A stretch of DNA of 64,000 nt, taken from assembly GCA_902702965.1 (NCBI GenBank), contig CACRXP010000003.1:114512-178511 (forward strand), given 5' to 3'. Positions 45,601 to 56,500 of the stretch are shown here, piece by piece; within the stretch, counting starts at the first letter, position 1; each line of letters opens with the position of its first letter. Both the position numbers and the translations under genes were made by a program. Source of the DNA: Spirometra erinaceieuropaei. Its lineage: Eukaryota > Platyhelminthes > Cestoda > Diphyllobothriidea > Diphyllobothriidae. Under the pieces are notes generated by a model, which did no database searches, had not been told where the DNA came from, and saw only the letters and a program-made list of their open reading frames with translations.

Positions 45601-48600
45601 CGATTCTTACGTTGCACAACCATCAAATACCGCATCTCTTTCCTCTCTTTAGGAGTCTGTACATAGCTCTTTTCCGTTACATCTTTTACATCGCCTCCCG
45701 AAGCTGTTATCGGGCTGCTCTGGAATATAGCAAACTGCTTCTTTTGTAAGTTACTAATTTAATGTTTATTGCCTATCCCACCTGGTCATAGGCCCATCTA
45801 AACTCAGCCTTATTCTCTTCAGACTGGATCCGCAAAACGACCCTCTGGCCATTTTGCTCGCGGTCGATTTCTTTGCCATCGCAGCGGAAGAATATGCATT
45901 TTTGTTGGATCTATATGCCCAGTGGAATGTACGTTGTGACTGAAAATGCCGTTTCTAGGGCCCGGCCAAATGTCCGCCCCTCTTGCGGCGTTCCGTCAAG
46001 CACCTTTTTCGTCCCATTTTAGGGGAGGGGGGGGAGTTTAGAAGTGTCACCAGTTTAGTTTAGATTGTAGCCGGTGAGCCTTCTTATACCCCCGGCATAT
46101 GACAGACTTTAATAGCAATGTCCAGTTTTTTGTTACCTTTGAAGGCCTTCTTCGTGAAATTCGGACCTGGTGAATTNNNNNNNNNNNNNNNNNNNNNNNN
46201 NNNNNNNNNNNNNNNNNNNNNNNNNNNNNNNNNNNNNNNNNNNNNNNNNNNNNNNNNNNNNNNNNNNNNNNNNNNNNNNNNNNNNNNNNNNNNNNNNNNN
46301 NNNNNNNNNNNNNNNNNNNNNNNNNNNNNNNNNNNNNNNNGTCTTATGCCGGCGGAATTTCCTTTAATGGATTCGTACCATAGAGTACATTTTGGCGAAC
46401 GATTGTTTGTTATAAACCGCATGCGCACTCGGTGCAAAGGCACTGGGTCGTCTGACAGGTGAAGGCATGGAAACATAGTCTACTCTAAGGTGTTGATTTC
46501 CCCTCCCCCCTGCGCCACGTGACCACAAGTAGCCTATCGTAAATTCTCAGCGAGTGCACTGACCTCCGGTCTTGATTTGCTCTTGCGTAAATCGATGTCC
46601 ACTCGTTTAGTAAGACATCACTGTAATTGTCTTCATGTGTATTATGTAGACTTCACCTGTTGTTGCAGGAATAGGTACATTGTTTTGGCCCCTCTTCACT
46701 CCTTTCTTCAGGTACTGTGTCCCGTTAACCCACAGAAGCGTAGCTATACACTGCCTGCCTTGGTGTAGAACGTCTAATTTTACAACTTACTTCAAACAGG
46801 TCACTGTAAAGGTTACCTGGGTGTTTCCCGCCTAACCGGGAGATAATGCACCAGTCGTGGAAGGCGTCAAATGTTCTTAGATAGAGGATCCTGCTTCAGT
46901 TTCTTGTGATAAAGTGCTCATTCATTTTTATGGTATATGCAACCTTCTACTGCATTAGTTCAAACAATACTGAAGGGTCAGTATGACAAATTCAGATGTC
47001 TTTCAAGAATAGGACTTGACAGGGTGTGTGATGGCACGCTTAGGTGTGCGTTTACGTCGCGCCAACCACCGATTGATCTCGTCTCTGGTCTTCTTGACTG
47101 TCATGATACTAGCCCCAGGAGGGTGTGAAAGGAGAGAATACGGCAGATGCAGTGCAAGTCTACTATCATCATAAAGTAATCCACGTGCAAGTCACAGTCC
47201 CTGCGTCCACCATGCTGCGGGGCACATGGTGGACATCGGCGTTCACGACGGTCGAACTGTCGCCTTGGAATCGACAAATCTTCTACCTTAGAGGCAGTCC
47301 ATTTTACTGTTAACCGTTCTGCTCTTTAAAATGTTTCCGTACTTCTCATAACTGCTAGTTTCCCTCCGTCTTTTGGCGTCGGATTGTTTTTCCATTCTCC
47401 CTCTTACTGCTACCACAAAACTCCATTCTACCTTTTGTTGTTACTGTTGACAACACAGCTGGTTTAAGGTTTCGACTGCCGAGGTCTCCGTGCATAGGTG
47501 GCACGCTGCGATGTACGGAGTGCCAGATTAGAGTTCGTCTTTAACTCACCCGCCTAGAAATGCTTTGACGCCATCCGACGAATCAGAAATCCTGCTGTTC
47601 CTTCCATGCGATATTCAGTATTTCATGTTACATTTACGGCATACGACCTAACTCGAACGACTAAATGAAATGTCAAAATGTGGCTTTGGATAGAATGCGC
47701 GTCGTTCTGGCCGCCTGCGAGATCCGTTCTTGCTCCAGAAACGGCTGCTTGAGTTGCGTGATCTTTGCATTTATATTCTGTGCCTTTTTAAACCCAAGCA
47801 TGTGTTATAGAATGTATGCACTAAAACCCCCCCTTCGTTGAATTTTCCACTTGACGAAAAATGTCTTTCCGTTTTTGTTGTTTGCCAGTTTCCAAATGAT
47901 TTTCAACTTTCATTTGCGCATAGGGTTTCCGAATTATACGCTGTGCAAATTTCCACTAAGGTTAATCATGCATCCTCCCAGGATGTTAAGAAGATTGTTT
48001 CCAACGATATGAGCTACGTTCCGTAATTCAGATATGGGATTATCAAACATGCACCGACGATTCAACTCAAATAAACATTTCATGGTCTCGAGACTTCCCC
48101 CAGTTTTAAGCTTCCTTAGAACCAACAGATACTGTCCCAAGTATAAAATTTAGAAGAAGCATGATTTGGCACATAGGAAGATTTTTTAAAACGCAAAGTC
48201 GAGGCCAAAAATGCTGACTAACTGAGTAGCCATTTTTGGTTAGTGTGACTTTCGCAGGTGGTCAGAAAGATGCGCACGCAATGTTCAACATCTTTAAGAC
48301 TATGTTTCGCGTTGCATGATTCGCCATACTAACAGCACAAACACTAGCTAAGAGCCCGACACGGCTTTTGCCGATATGTTCCCGCTGTTTGGCGCAGATG
48401 CGAGGGGTTTGTCCCATCAGTGGATCCCCCAGCGTACCCAATGTGCTTCCCCATTCTGGATTGCCGTCGCTGGAGAAGAGAATGGATCGAGTTATCCAAA
48501 GCAACTGCCGAAAATCGTCACGCAGGGAAAAGCACAATACATGACATCATTAAACCGGCTAGATCAGGCGTGATCACAGTTTTGCAATTTCAGTTTTTTT

Positions 48601-51600
48601 AATCACCTTCGTAGTTAATGCGCAAACTTGGAGTAGATCATTCGGAATGAAGCTTTATAGGCCTAGTTAAAAAGTTGGTAGGAATATTTTAGCCAAAACC
48701 CATCAACTTCAGTGGTATAACCGCGTAATATTAGTAAACAGCCAGCAGGCAGCTAATATTCTACTACTGCGTGACACAACTGCGAGGGTTTCGGTCATGT
48801 CAGTGGTCATTTTAGGCCCACCTGAGGAGTTCTCATTCGCTGAAACCATATTACAGCACTTCAATCAGTGTTTCATGACATAGGCCATCTACTTTACAAG
48901 ACATGGCATTGGAACCAGTTTAGTTTTCAATTTTCTTGTCAGTGACCGATTGAACAGCTCTTTTATGTTATTTTCCTCATACACAGTGAGTAATGTCATT
49001 AATGATGTGTGCGTAAATAAACGAAAAATGTCCGACCGGTCGGGAACCAGCCCAAATTCATCGACCAAAACCCCCTATTAATAACAAACCAACTTCTATT
49101 AAATGAAAATACAAAAGAAGTATTGTGAGTAATATTACGTTGGATGGAAATATCAATTTTCTTAAGAAAGCCGTCAAAGCTGAAAACACGATGATCCCTG
49201 TCAATATAGTAGTCAAGCAAGCCTGACCGTCCAAATAACTAAATAAAATAGAACAGCATGTGCATAATAACGTGCAAAAATTGCTCCTTCATGCAGTTCA
49301 CACATTTCTATCCTTCAATAACTAGTGTAGCATGGAGTATGGGAATTAGTCAGCTGCTTAATATTTGATTGTGTATTCTAAAACAACTCCGCAGTAATTG
49401 AAGACAATTTTTCCAAGTTTGCATCCCCAAAAATGGGGTTGCCTAAAGCAGTGAGGATTTCGCAAATAAGGATGGCGCAGGCCACATGTTGAGAGGCAGG
49501 CTAGTGACTAAGAATTCGAAATGGAATAAACAGATGCAATCACAAGCATGCCGTTTCGGTGTAACTTAACAAAAATCCTTGCGTGAAATTGCTGTGTTGT
49601 TTTTGGCGACAGTAAACTCAGCTGACTTTCAGGGTGACCTTGGAATGTGAGTGAATAGGTAGCGCATGAAGCGCGTGTACGCCTTCCGTCTCTGGCTCCA
49701 GCGCCCACGCCCATGCGCCTTTTGTGTATAACGTTCTGTCGTGCTAATTCTCCTCATGCCTTCCATCTCCAGTGAGAGTGAAGCCCTGGGGCGTCTTCTG
49801 GATGTGTATGTGAGCCAGTGTCACTATTACTGGCAGGAACCTGATGTCCTCGCCTGGCTGGAGTCCAATGTTGAGGCGGTTCTGCGGCTGGTGGAACCTG
49901 TAATTATCCCCGGTTCTTCTACTTCAACCTGCCCAAATACAGAACCCGATCCCCGACTGCGCAAGTATTCAGAGAAGTTAGTTTACACCAGTACTGCGCC
50001 ACTATTTTTTTTCTTGACTACTTCGATTGCAGGTTTTAACATGACGCATGACATTAACTTTCTAAACATCATGGATGATATCGACACGGAATCATGTGTT
50101 AGTGGTAGCTATTGTTTCAAGAAACCTCCGTTGATAGTCCATCTCCAGATGTCGGCAGTACGTCACGAATATGTCAAGGTTTTCTTTTACCTATTTTTTC
50201 TTTTATCAAAACATAGTCTTAAGGAACTATGCAAAGCACTTCTAAAACAAAATCACGACAGCAGAACTTCAGATTGGTGGCGACTCTTTAAGAATTAAGC
50301 TTGGTCTCTCACTATATAAGTACCACTAATTGACAAAACAAGAGGATGTTTGAACGCGTCGGACAGCTCAGTTTTGAGAGTGCCAGACTGTCCTTTATCG
50401 GCAAATCATATTCGATGAGGTGCATACAGAATGCGTTCTTTTATTATTCCCTTTTCAGACGGAAGTCTTGCTACGTTCAGGCGCCGCGAAACATTCTTCG
50501 GCACATCTTCCTTCGCGAGCTGCCCGACGCCCCCTTATTACTTCCACCTGTGCGTCTAGTTTTTCAATAAATCAAACATTATTGCTGACGTATTCTAAAT
50601 TGACCTTTTTCGAAGTTGTTTTGCATCAGTAATTCCTGGTAGGTACAATCTGTCCCGCCTGTTTTCTATCTATGATCTCAAAAATTGTGCGTAGATTGAT
50701 GCACCAACCGCACCAACCGGAGGACAGTTAGGCCTGGGAAAAAATATCCCAAGTTGTCAGCATCATCATCACAGCGGCAGAAGTCGGTGTTCTTGGTTCC
50801 ACTATTTTTAATTCAAGCAATCGCGAGGTAACCCTCGGGAGGCTACATACACATGGACGCACACGCACTAGCGTTTCTGTAGTAGAGAATCGAAACACCT
50901 GTCGTTGTACCTCATTTGGACAGATATCCCTATGTTCTAATTTCTCGCTCGTGGGAAATTTTGGCGAGGTACTTACTCCCCTTTTTTCCACCGTTCCAGA
51001 ACCATGGTTCACAGAGAATTTATCCGTTGGATCCTTTCCCACCGCTGGACTCAATAAATTCCTACGACCCCGAAGCCGAAAGGTTTTTGCCGTCCTTTTT
51101 TCTCATGCAAAAGCGTTTTTTGCACATAGCTGTTTTTTGACTATCAATTCCATGCTGTACAACGCTGCGATCACCTAGGCCGCTGCATGGCGGAAGAGTA
51201 GACTAGGCCTTTTGATTTAACCACCTGCCAAAATAGATTTGATTGACTTTGCGACTGAGGAACTGAGTCGTCTTTCGTCGGAGATATCATCAGAAATAGC
51301 TTCTCACCACCCATCGGCAAAACTTCTTATTATGCAGCTCACCGTATGACGTGTCAGTGGACAACTGTGCGCTTTGCCATTATGTAAGCCTCTGCCACAC
51401 CCTCAGCAGCTGACGGCGCTTGCTTGCCCGATACACCTCTTTCCGCATGAGGAACTTCGGCCTGCCGGCGTTCTCACGGGAGCTAGGGACCAGAGTTGCC
51501 CGCGAGTAGCTGAAGTCTGCGAATACTTGAGACCCATCTAAAAACGCTTATGACTGTCTCTTTTAGTGTTCAAACTCCAAATGTACCTTAAACTACCATC

Positions 51601-53073
51601 GTAAAACACCTTAATATTAGCGTATTTACGTTAATATTACTATTTAAAAATTAGTAAATCATTTTTATAATAAAATGTACTCGGTCACGAAAGTAGAAAA
51701 TAGTTAGCGAATATCTTAGATATGGTACACGAAAGAGTATAATTCCAGCTGCCAAGTATAATTTGATCGGAAATCATCTATCTTTTTGGACTTTTGAAGG
51801 CACTAATCATTATACAAGTACCTTGCCGACTCGGTTTAGTATCTAAATCGTCTGCGGAGGGCAGCAACAGCGCGGCTATCTCCAGGACTTAGCGCGAGTA
51901 GTGGCCGTGTGATCAGGAGAGGAACTAGTTACTGTCATGGGGCTTGACTTATTTTAATTAGTTCCTGGCTTCGCGCGCGCGTATTTGTGGTTTTCCGATT
52001 ATCAGTCAGTCCTTGCGCACCCTATCACTGATAGCCTGTGGAGTGGGCGCTGTGGTGACCTGCACGTGAGTTTGTCTATGAGACAGGCTTGCCCAGCCCT
52101 GATAGTAAGACAAATCAGGGTGGGCAGAAGTGCGCGCATGCGCAGTGGCCCGTTTACGTTTGTTGTACACACGACCTGGTTCCCACTCCAGACGCAGCAG
52201 GGTACAACAAGGGCGAATCGGACCTCGCCTTGGTGGGAGTGCCTTGAAGGCGATAGTATAGAGGCGCTGTTTTGGCCTGACCCTCGGTCCTGATAATCTC
52301 TGAGTTATCTCGTCATTTGGTAGCCTTCTAAACCACGTCTAGTAGGGCGTCATGATAGAATCAAGCGCGTCAGACTTATTGTAGCGAAAAATGCACTGAT
52401 TTTCCGTGATATTTACAGTTTCTACACACTACCGATAGTTCATCTAGTGAAACTCATCTTAAGTCGTGATTATACCGACTGGGACTATTTTCGACCAAAA
52501 CACGTGATGTCAAAAAGTAGTGAATTTGCCTTTGCAGACGTCTTGGATTAACAAGCAAGTAAATTCTATAGCGACACTCTAGATTGCCTTTCCGGTTTTT
52601 GCTTATCGTTTTGAAGGGCCGTTTTGCTTGCTATAGATCAAGTTTAAGTTTCATGCCAAACAGTACGCTCTCTTCCTTGCCGCCACTACATTGTTTAGTG
52701 ATTTATTATGCCCGAAAATTGCGCTTGTCTGATTTGTCCGTTGTTTAAGTTCTCTCTTATAGCTGCAGCCACGCGATCATACACGCTTAGTAGATCTGCT
52801 TAAGTAAACTACCGCTCCGTTATTTTCAATTTAAACAGACAGCGCCAACATACAGGCTCCGGTGGGTTTCTTCGTGCGCTTCTCACTTCCCTCTTGCCGT
52901 CAACGGGGACGTCGGGTGACAGTGACGCTCTTGCTGATATCAACAACCTCTTCGCTGAGCTGGGACTTCATGTGGAGGAGATTCAAGTGATCGGCCAACA
53001 GCCGACCGAGATTGCTGATCCTGACGGTACTGGGCTCCCGACCAACCCTCAGTTTGACGGAGAATTCGATTAA
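42539..53073 (+). CDS. TCF25: TCF25/NULP1 ortholog (Rqc1 family), 12 exons found, one or more missing
   Basis: Ortholog of transcription factor 25, the animal counterpart of yeast Rqc1, which works with the Listerin E3 ligase in ribosome-associated quality control; it has also been described as a nuclear repressor. Exons: 42539-42640, 44748-44870, 44911-45312, 45361-45460, 45504-45597, 45653-45745, 45823-45928, 47889-47960 (tentative), 49773-49976, 50459-50549, 51000-51082, 52839-53073. Apart from the missing piece, all joins keep phase and use GT/AG. Landmarks: MSSRALRKLASELDD start, Lys/Arg-rich stretch, STWPPIVRCGLDM, CHVDTLLQMSEYL, ALYVLQSAFH, YRAALEYSKLLL, DPQNDPLAILLAVD, QCHYYWQEPDVLAWLE, APRNILRHIFLREL, DPFPPLDSINSY and a final GEFD. 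About 570 residues are recovered against roughly 676 in human. The phase gap before 49773 shows that at least one exon is missing. Short introns (40-77 nt) at the front contrast with kilobase introns carrying S units. Confidence 0.9.
44748..45312 (+). other. TCF25: TCF25 exons 2-3 with a 40-nt intron
   Basis: Exon 2 (44748-44870) encodes the basic stretch RKSNKRRKKPTKNSEARKN. A 40-nt intron, gtttgt...catgcag (44871-44910), restores the frame to exon 3 (44911-45312), which carries an acidic patch (SADDDEDKLL), LLDYHAELQRNF, FGALVRAKSTWPP, FSFVHTKEYARQQRAFYAIQDSVDPNHLS, then gtgcgt. The exact donor of exon 2 is my choice among close alternatives. Confidence 0.82.
45361..45928 (+). other. TCF25: TCF25 exons 4-7
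   Basis: Exon 4 45361-45460, exon 5 45504-45597, exon 6 45653-45745, exon 7 45823-45928, separated by introns of 43, 55 and 77 nt; phases 1, 2, 2, 0 all fit. Together they code for the tetratricopeptide-like helical core: CHVDTLLQMSEYL, RALYVLQSAFH, CKLDYRIQTNR, ALFRYIFYIASRSCYRAALEYSKLL, DPQNDPLAILLAVDFFAI, LLDLYAQWN. Confidence 0.92.
46177..46340. other. Assembly gap (164 N)
   Basis: N run inside the long TCF25 intron after exon 7. It could hide a small exon encoding the residues expected between LYAQWN and the next recognised exon. Confidence 1.
47025..47265 (+). repeat. S-unit repeat copy S7, in a TCF25 intron
   Basis: 3' module only: 'cttcttgactgtcatgatactagcccc', 'gagagaatacggcagatgcagtgcaagtctac', 'cataaagtaatccacgtgcaagtcacagtccctgc', 'cgacggtcgaactgtc'. 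Same strand as TCF25. Non-coding. Confidence 0.7.
47889..47960 (+). other. TCF25: TCF25 exon 8 (tentative)
   Basis: Pyrimidine-rich acceptor 'tttttgttgtttgccag' then FPNDFQLSFAHRVSEL..., resembling the family LPNFAFSVPLA segment; 72 nt, phase 0 at both ends, which fits exon 7. The donor gttaat is weak and about seven residues expected before it are absent. Confidence 0.5.
49773..49976 (+). other. TCF25: TCF25 exon 9
   Basis: Acceptor 'ccttccatctccag', then ESEALGRLLDVYVSQCHYYWQEPDVLAWLESNVEAVLRLV, the family LVNLYLGRSHFLWKEP region. It starts with one base completing a codon, so an exon ending in phase 2 must precede it. Donor gttagt. Confidence 0.9.
50459..51082 (+). other. TCF25: TCF25 exons 10-11
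   Basis: Exon 10 50459-50549 (RKSCYVQAPRNILRHIFLRELPD) and exon 11 51000-51082 (NHGSQRIYPLDPFPPLDSINSYDPEAE), intron 450 nt. They match the family APRNIHRH and FDPLPPSDTIYSY signatures. Confidence 0.9.
52060..52265 (-). repeat. S-unit repeat copy S8, old, in the last TCF25 intron
   Basis: Weak minus-strand similarity: 'gcctctatactatcgccttcaaggcactcccacc' near 52225-52258 and 'gtgcaggtcaccacagcgcccactcc' near 52035-52062. Diverged; antisense to TCF25. Confidence 0.4.
52839..53073 (+). other. TCF25: TCF25 exon 12 with stop codon
   Basis: One base completes the Arg codon, then QRQHTGSGGFLRALLTSLLP, an acidic tail with ADINNLFAELGLHVEEIQ, and final GEFD before TAA at 53071-53073. It corresponds to the family FFRSLLP segment and E-W/F-D terminus. 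Confidence 0.9.
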
Positions 53074-53229
53074 TGGTCGTGGCCACAACTCTGTCGACGT
53101 GCGGCTGTACTATAGTGATGGCAGTGGACATTATCTAGCTGTCTCCCCCGTATTCTGCAGTTATATTTTTCTCCAATTATATTGCGAGCACTGTCTTTCA
53201 CGCCAATTCTTTGTTGGTTAATGTAAATC

Positions 53230-53560
53230 TCGGTGTGTTGTCCGGCCACGACCGCCACTGTTTTGGAGAGGTAGGGGCGGTGACTTGCGCCTGACCTTGT
53301 TTATGGTAACGCAGACTTGCAGTGCATCTGTCGCATTCCCATCATACTCGCCATATTCCAGTTAGCAAGACAAACTCCTGATTGGAACTGCGTGCAGGAA
53401 CAGTTTTTGCCACGGCAAAGTAGTCCATTTTTGCTCGCGGCTGCGCGCGAACCAACCTTCTGAGCCTGGGAAGCTTTGCGCCCGATGCGCTCGAGAGTGC
53501 CATTAAGGTCATATGGAGATAAAGCCATTGCAGCTTGATCCCGGTCGTGTGGACGACCAG
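53230..53560 (-). repeat. S-unit repeat copy S9, just 3' of TCF25
   Basis: Minus strand: X-head block 'caagctgcaatggctttat...aatggcactc' (about 53530-53490), then 'gcgacagatgcactgcaagtctgc', 'cataaacaaggtcaggcgcaagtcaccgcccctacc' (about 53340-53270). The open frames here are fortuitous. It begins about 160 bp after the TCF25 stop, probably within or near its 3' UTR. Confidence 0.65.
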
Positions 53561-56500
53561 CATGACAGGTTTCCAAATGCCGTTTTTAGCGCATCACCGA
53601 ACTTTGAAGGTGCGAAGGACTTGACGGTACTTTACCGATGAGGGCTTGGACCTCATGATCGGTCTGCTCTCCCACTCACGTGTCTGTGACCTGCCTGAGT
53701 CGAGCCGACTAGGGATAGGCTTGGGCGCAGTGGGCGATCTGGCATAAATCCACCATCTAGTTCGTGCCACATACAGGGGTCACCCACACAATGGCCACTC
53801 TAGGGAATCGTTGCAGCCTACACCTCCGAAGGGGATTGAGTTAGTCCGTCCGCCAACAACCGTCCGAAGCACGACCTAGCGCGCCGTGGCGACGTCAGAC
53901 GCGTCATAGCTAATGCTGCAGTAACTGTCATTTGGACGAACCACCTGGTGCCAGTCGATCCATTTCTCACAGCATATTTCCCTGACTGATGGTGGAACTG
54001 CGCACATTAGTTAGTGCCGCGAGCTTCCACCTAACGTTTGGTGTGGTCGCGTATGCCAGTAGGTAAGATCCCGGCGCGATGTAACTAGAGCATGCCGACA
54101 CTCAATGCAGTTCCCATTCTGGTACAGCGTATCAGCTGCGGATCCTTTTTGGTGGAAGGATCCTTTATAAATCCCAGGACTGCTATCGGGAATCATGCCG
54201 CATGAAGATCTATCCGTCAATCAGTTTATGGGCACAAGGGGTAGTTCTAGCTTTCTCAAACCGGTGGTCACTTTTGGAAGTTGCAGATCGATTCCGAAAC
54301 GACATTAGTAGAGTTGTGAGGTATAACGACACAAAGCATTTATTAACCAAACCTGGACAAATAGTAGTAGCGTAAATGACCTGCCACTGCACCGAGTTTC
54401 TCAATCTTTTTTCAGCTGTTGCTGGTCTGTCAGATAACTTAAGTGGCCGGAGAGACCACTTTTTCGGTCTTCAAAATTGTTGCCTGGCCTCGGTTTGTTT
54501 CCCATGTTTCGATTCCTAGACGATTTCGACGACGCTTAATCATTTTCAGCAAAGGAGCACAGAAATGCAGGTGACCATTTCTAACTATATATCTTTTTTC
54601 CAGTTTAGTTTATTTAGGGGGAATGTAGGTATGCATGTCTGAACTGCGTATTTGTTGCAGTCAGTGGAGATATAACAAAAGACACGTACACTAACGATGT
54701 CACAACTTTACGGAGAGAAGAAGGATCCCGAGCTATTATTAGTACCGACACGTATGTTCACACTGGCCCATGCGTTGTGCGACAGTCTGTTCATGCTCAG
54801 ATATAATTTTGAGGAAGTCCTGTGATGTCAGCTGTGTGAAGCGCCAGTGTGAATGTCAGCGATTGTGGACGATGGGTCACGGACGGTGCTTCATTATTAG
54901 CACAAGACTTAAGGTGACGTCGGTCAGATTGCCAGTTCATACTGTTCATGGACTGAATGCAACGGCGAAAAACCATCGCTACTGCATGCAGTCACTGGTA
55001 ACGTTCAAGTCGCGACCCCAACTAGTCCATGAAGTTAGGACTGCCGTCTGTGCATCGGGCCTCCTGTCGTTGTTAGTTGCTGTGATGGTCAAGGATAACC
55101 TTCACTTTCAGTTGGCCGTTGGAAGAGCTTACAGTTTACATCGATGAAGAACCGCCTAGCTATGGTGGAACTTACTATACAAGTGGATATGAATGTGCAT
55201 TTGTCAAAAAATAGGGCGGGTTCGTGTGATAGGCCGCCGTTCCTTCCCTCTACTTATGACAATTTATCTTCCTCATGCACCGTTCGACCTATTCTATTCT
55301 CCGTTCATTTGAGTTACCAGTACGAATCTGTCATAAAACTAGGCCACCAGCTTTTTGGGGGAAATGAAGACTCGCGTTGGTTATGTGGAAGCGCGATGGT
55401 CCGCGTTGAAGTGTTTTTCAAATCAGGGACCACGGAGACATAGTCGGCAGGCCAGTTGTTCAAATTCCTCGCAAGTAATTCTAGTAAAGTTGACTAAGAA
55501 ATTACGCATTATGACGACTTCCTCTGTTTTGGAACTCAATTATTACTGCCACCTGGCATAATTCATTTTCCCTGTCCTAAGCTTCTTGGGTGCCGAAAAA
55601 ATCCGTTTACAAATATGACTTGCGTTGCAACAAACTAATAGAAAAAATTTGCTTGGTTAAACGCAGTGTTAGCTAACTGGCCCTTTGCCCTCATCCTCGC
55701 CTGCTATGGTCTCCAAACTTTGGAATAATCGTTGCAGTGGCTAAACAGCATAGTCTCATATTAATGAAGGCGTAGTCTTGATGAACAAGAAGTTACGTTG
55801 GCTACCCTCAGTGTGAGCATTTATCATAACTCTGAATGGATTGGCAGCGCGCATTGACTGGTCCGACTCTCGCCGAAATGTTATCCACTTAAACAGTGTT
55901 GAGCCCCGTTTAAAACACCTTCGATTATTAAAGAAAACTTGACTAAAACACAAAGGCACCGATAGGGTGTAAGACCCCTAAGTGGATGACAACTCCAAAA
56001 ATGTATCCAAAAATTCATTGTGACTGTATACCTCACTTATTATTCACCGTTCCCATTGCTTGAAATTTCCTTCCCTTCCTGACTAAAATTAAACTTATCA
56101 ACGGCGCTTTATTCAAATTCCGTTATTTTTTGAAAATTGCTTTGTGTTTGATTTCTTCTTATGGCGTCCACTGTCTTTGCCAGATGAGAGCATATGATAA
56201 GACTTTCGGTAGAATTTTATCTTTCTTCTGTGTCTTCTTGCTCTTTGTCCTTTGTGTTGCCCCACCTTCGAAACGCCCCCCTCCCTGCCGCCATTCAACG
56301 TTGGACACGGTCTACAGGCTGTCCCAAGTTAGTTGGGGATCCTACATCCCATCCTTGCCAACATAAACATAATTCAGGAACCACATTCCGCGGCTGTTAT
56401 TTTGTGAGGTATACGCTCAGTTTGCGTCTGATGCACGAGACAATACCTAAAATCCAATCTACGGCCGCCAGTAGTCAACGATGTCAGAAGACGAACAACA

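Noticed and set aside
46084..46476. Frames of 114-130 codons around 46.1-46.5 kb
   Set aside because: They owe their length to the 164-N gap, and the flanking residues show no similarity to anything.
48262..48573. Overlapping 60-91 codon frames on both strands, considered as the missing TCF25 exon (MFPLFGAD on the plus strand recalls the MFPxxLPLL motif)
   Set aside because: The flanking residues do not fit the family and no splice sites give the needed phase of 2.
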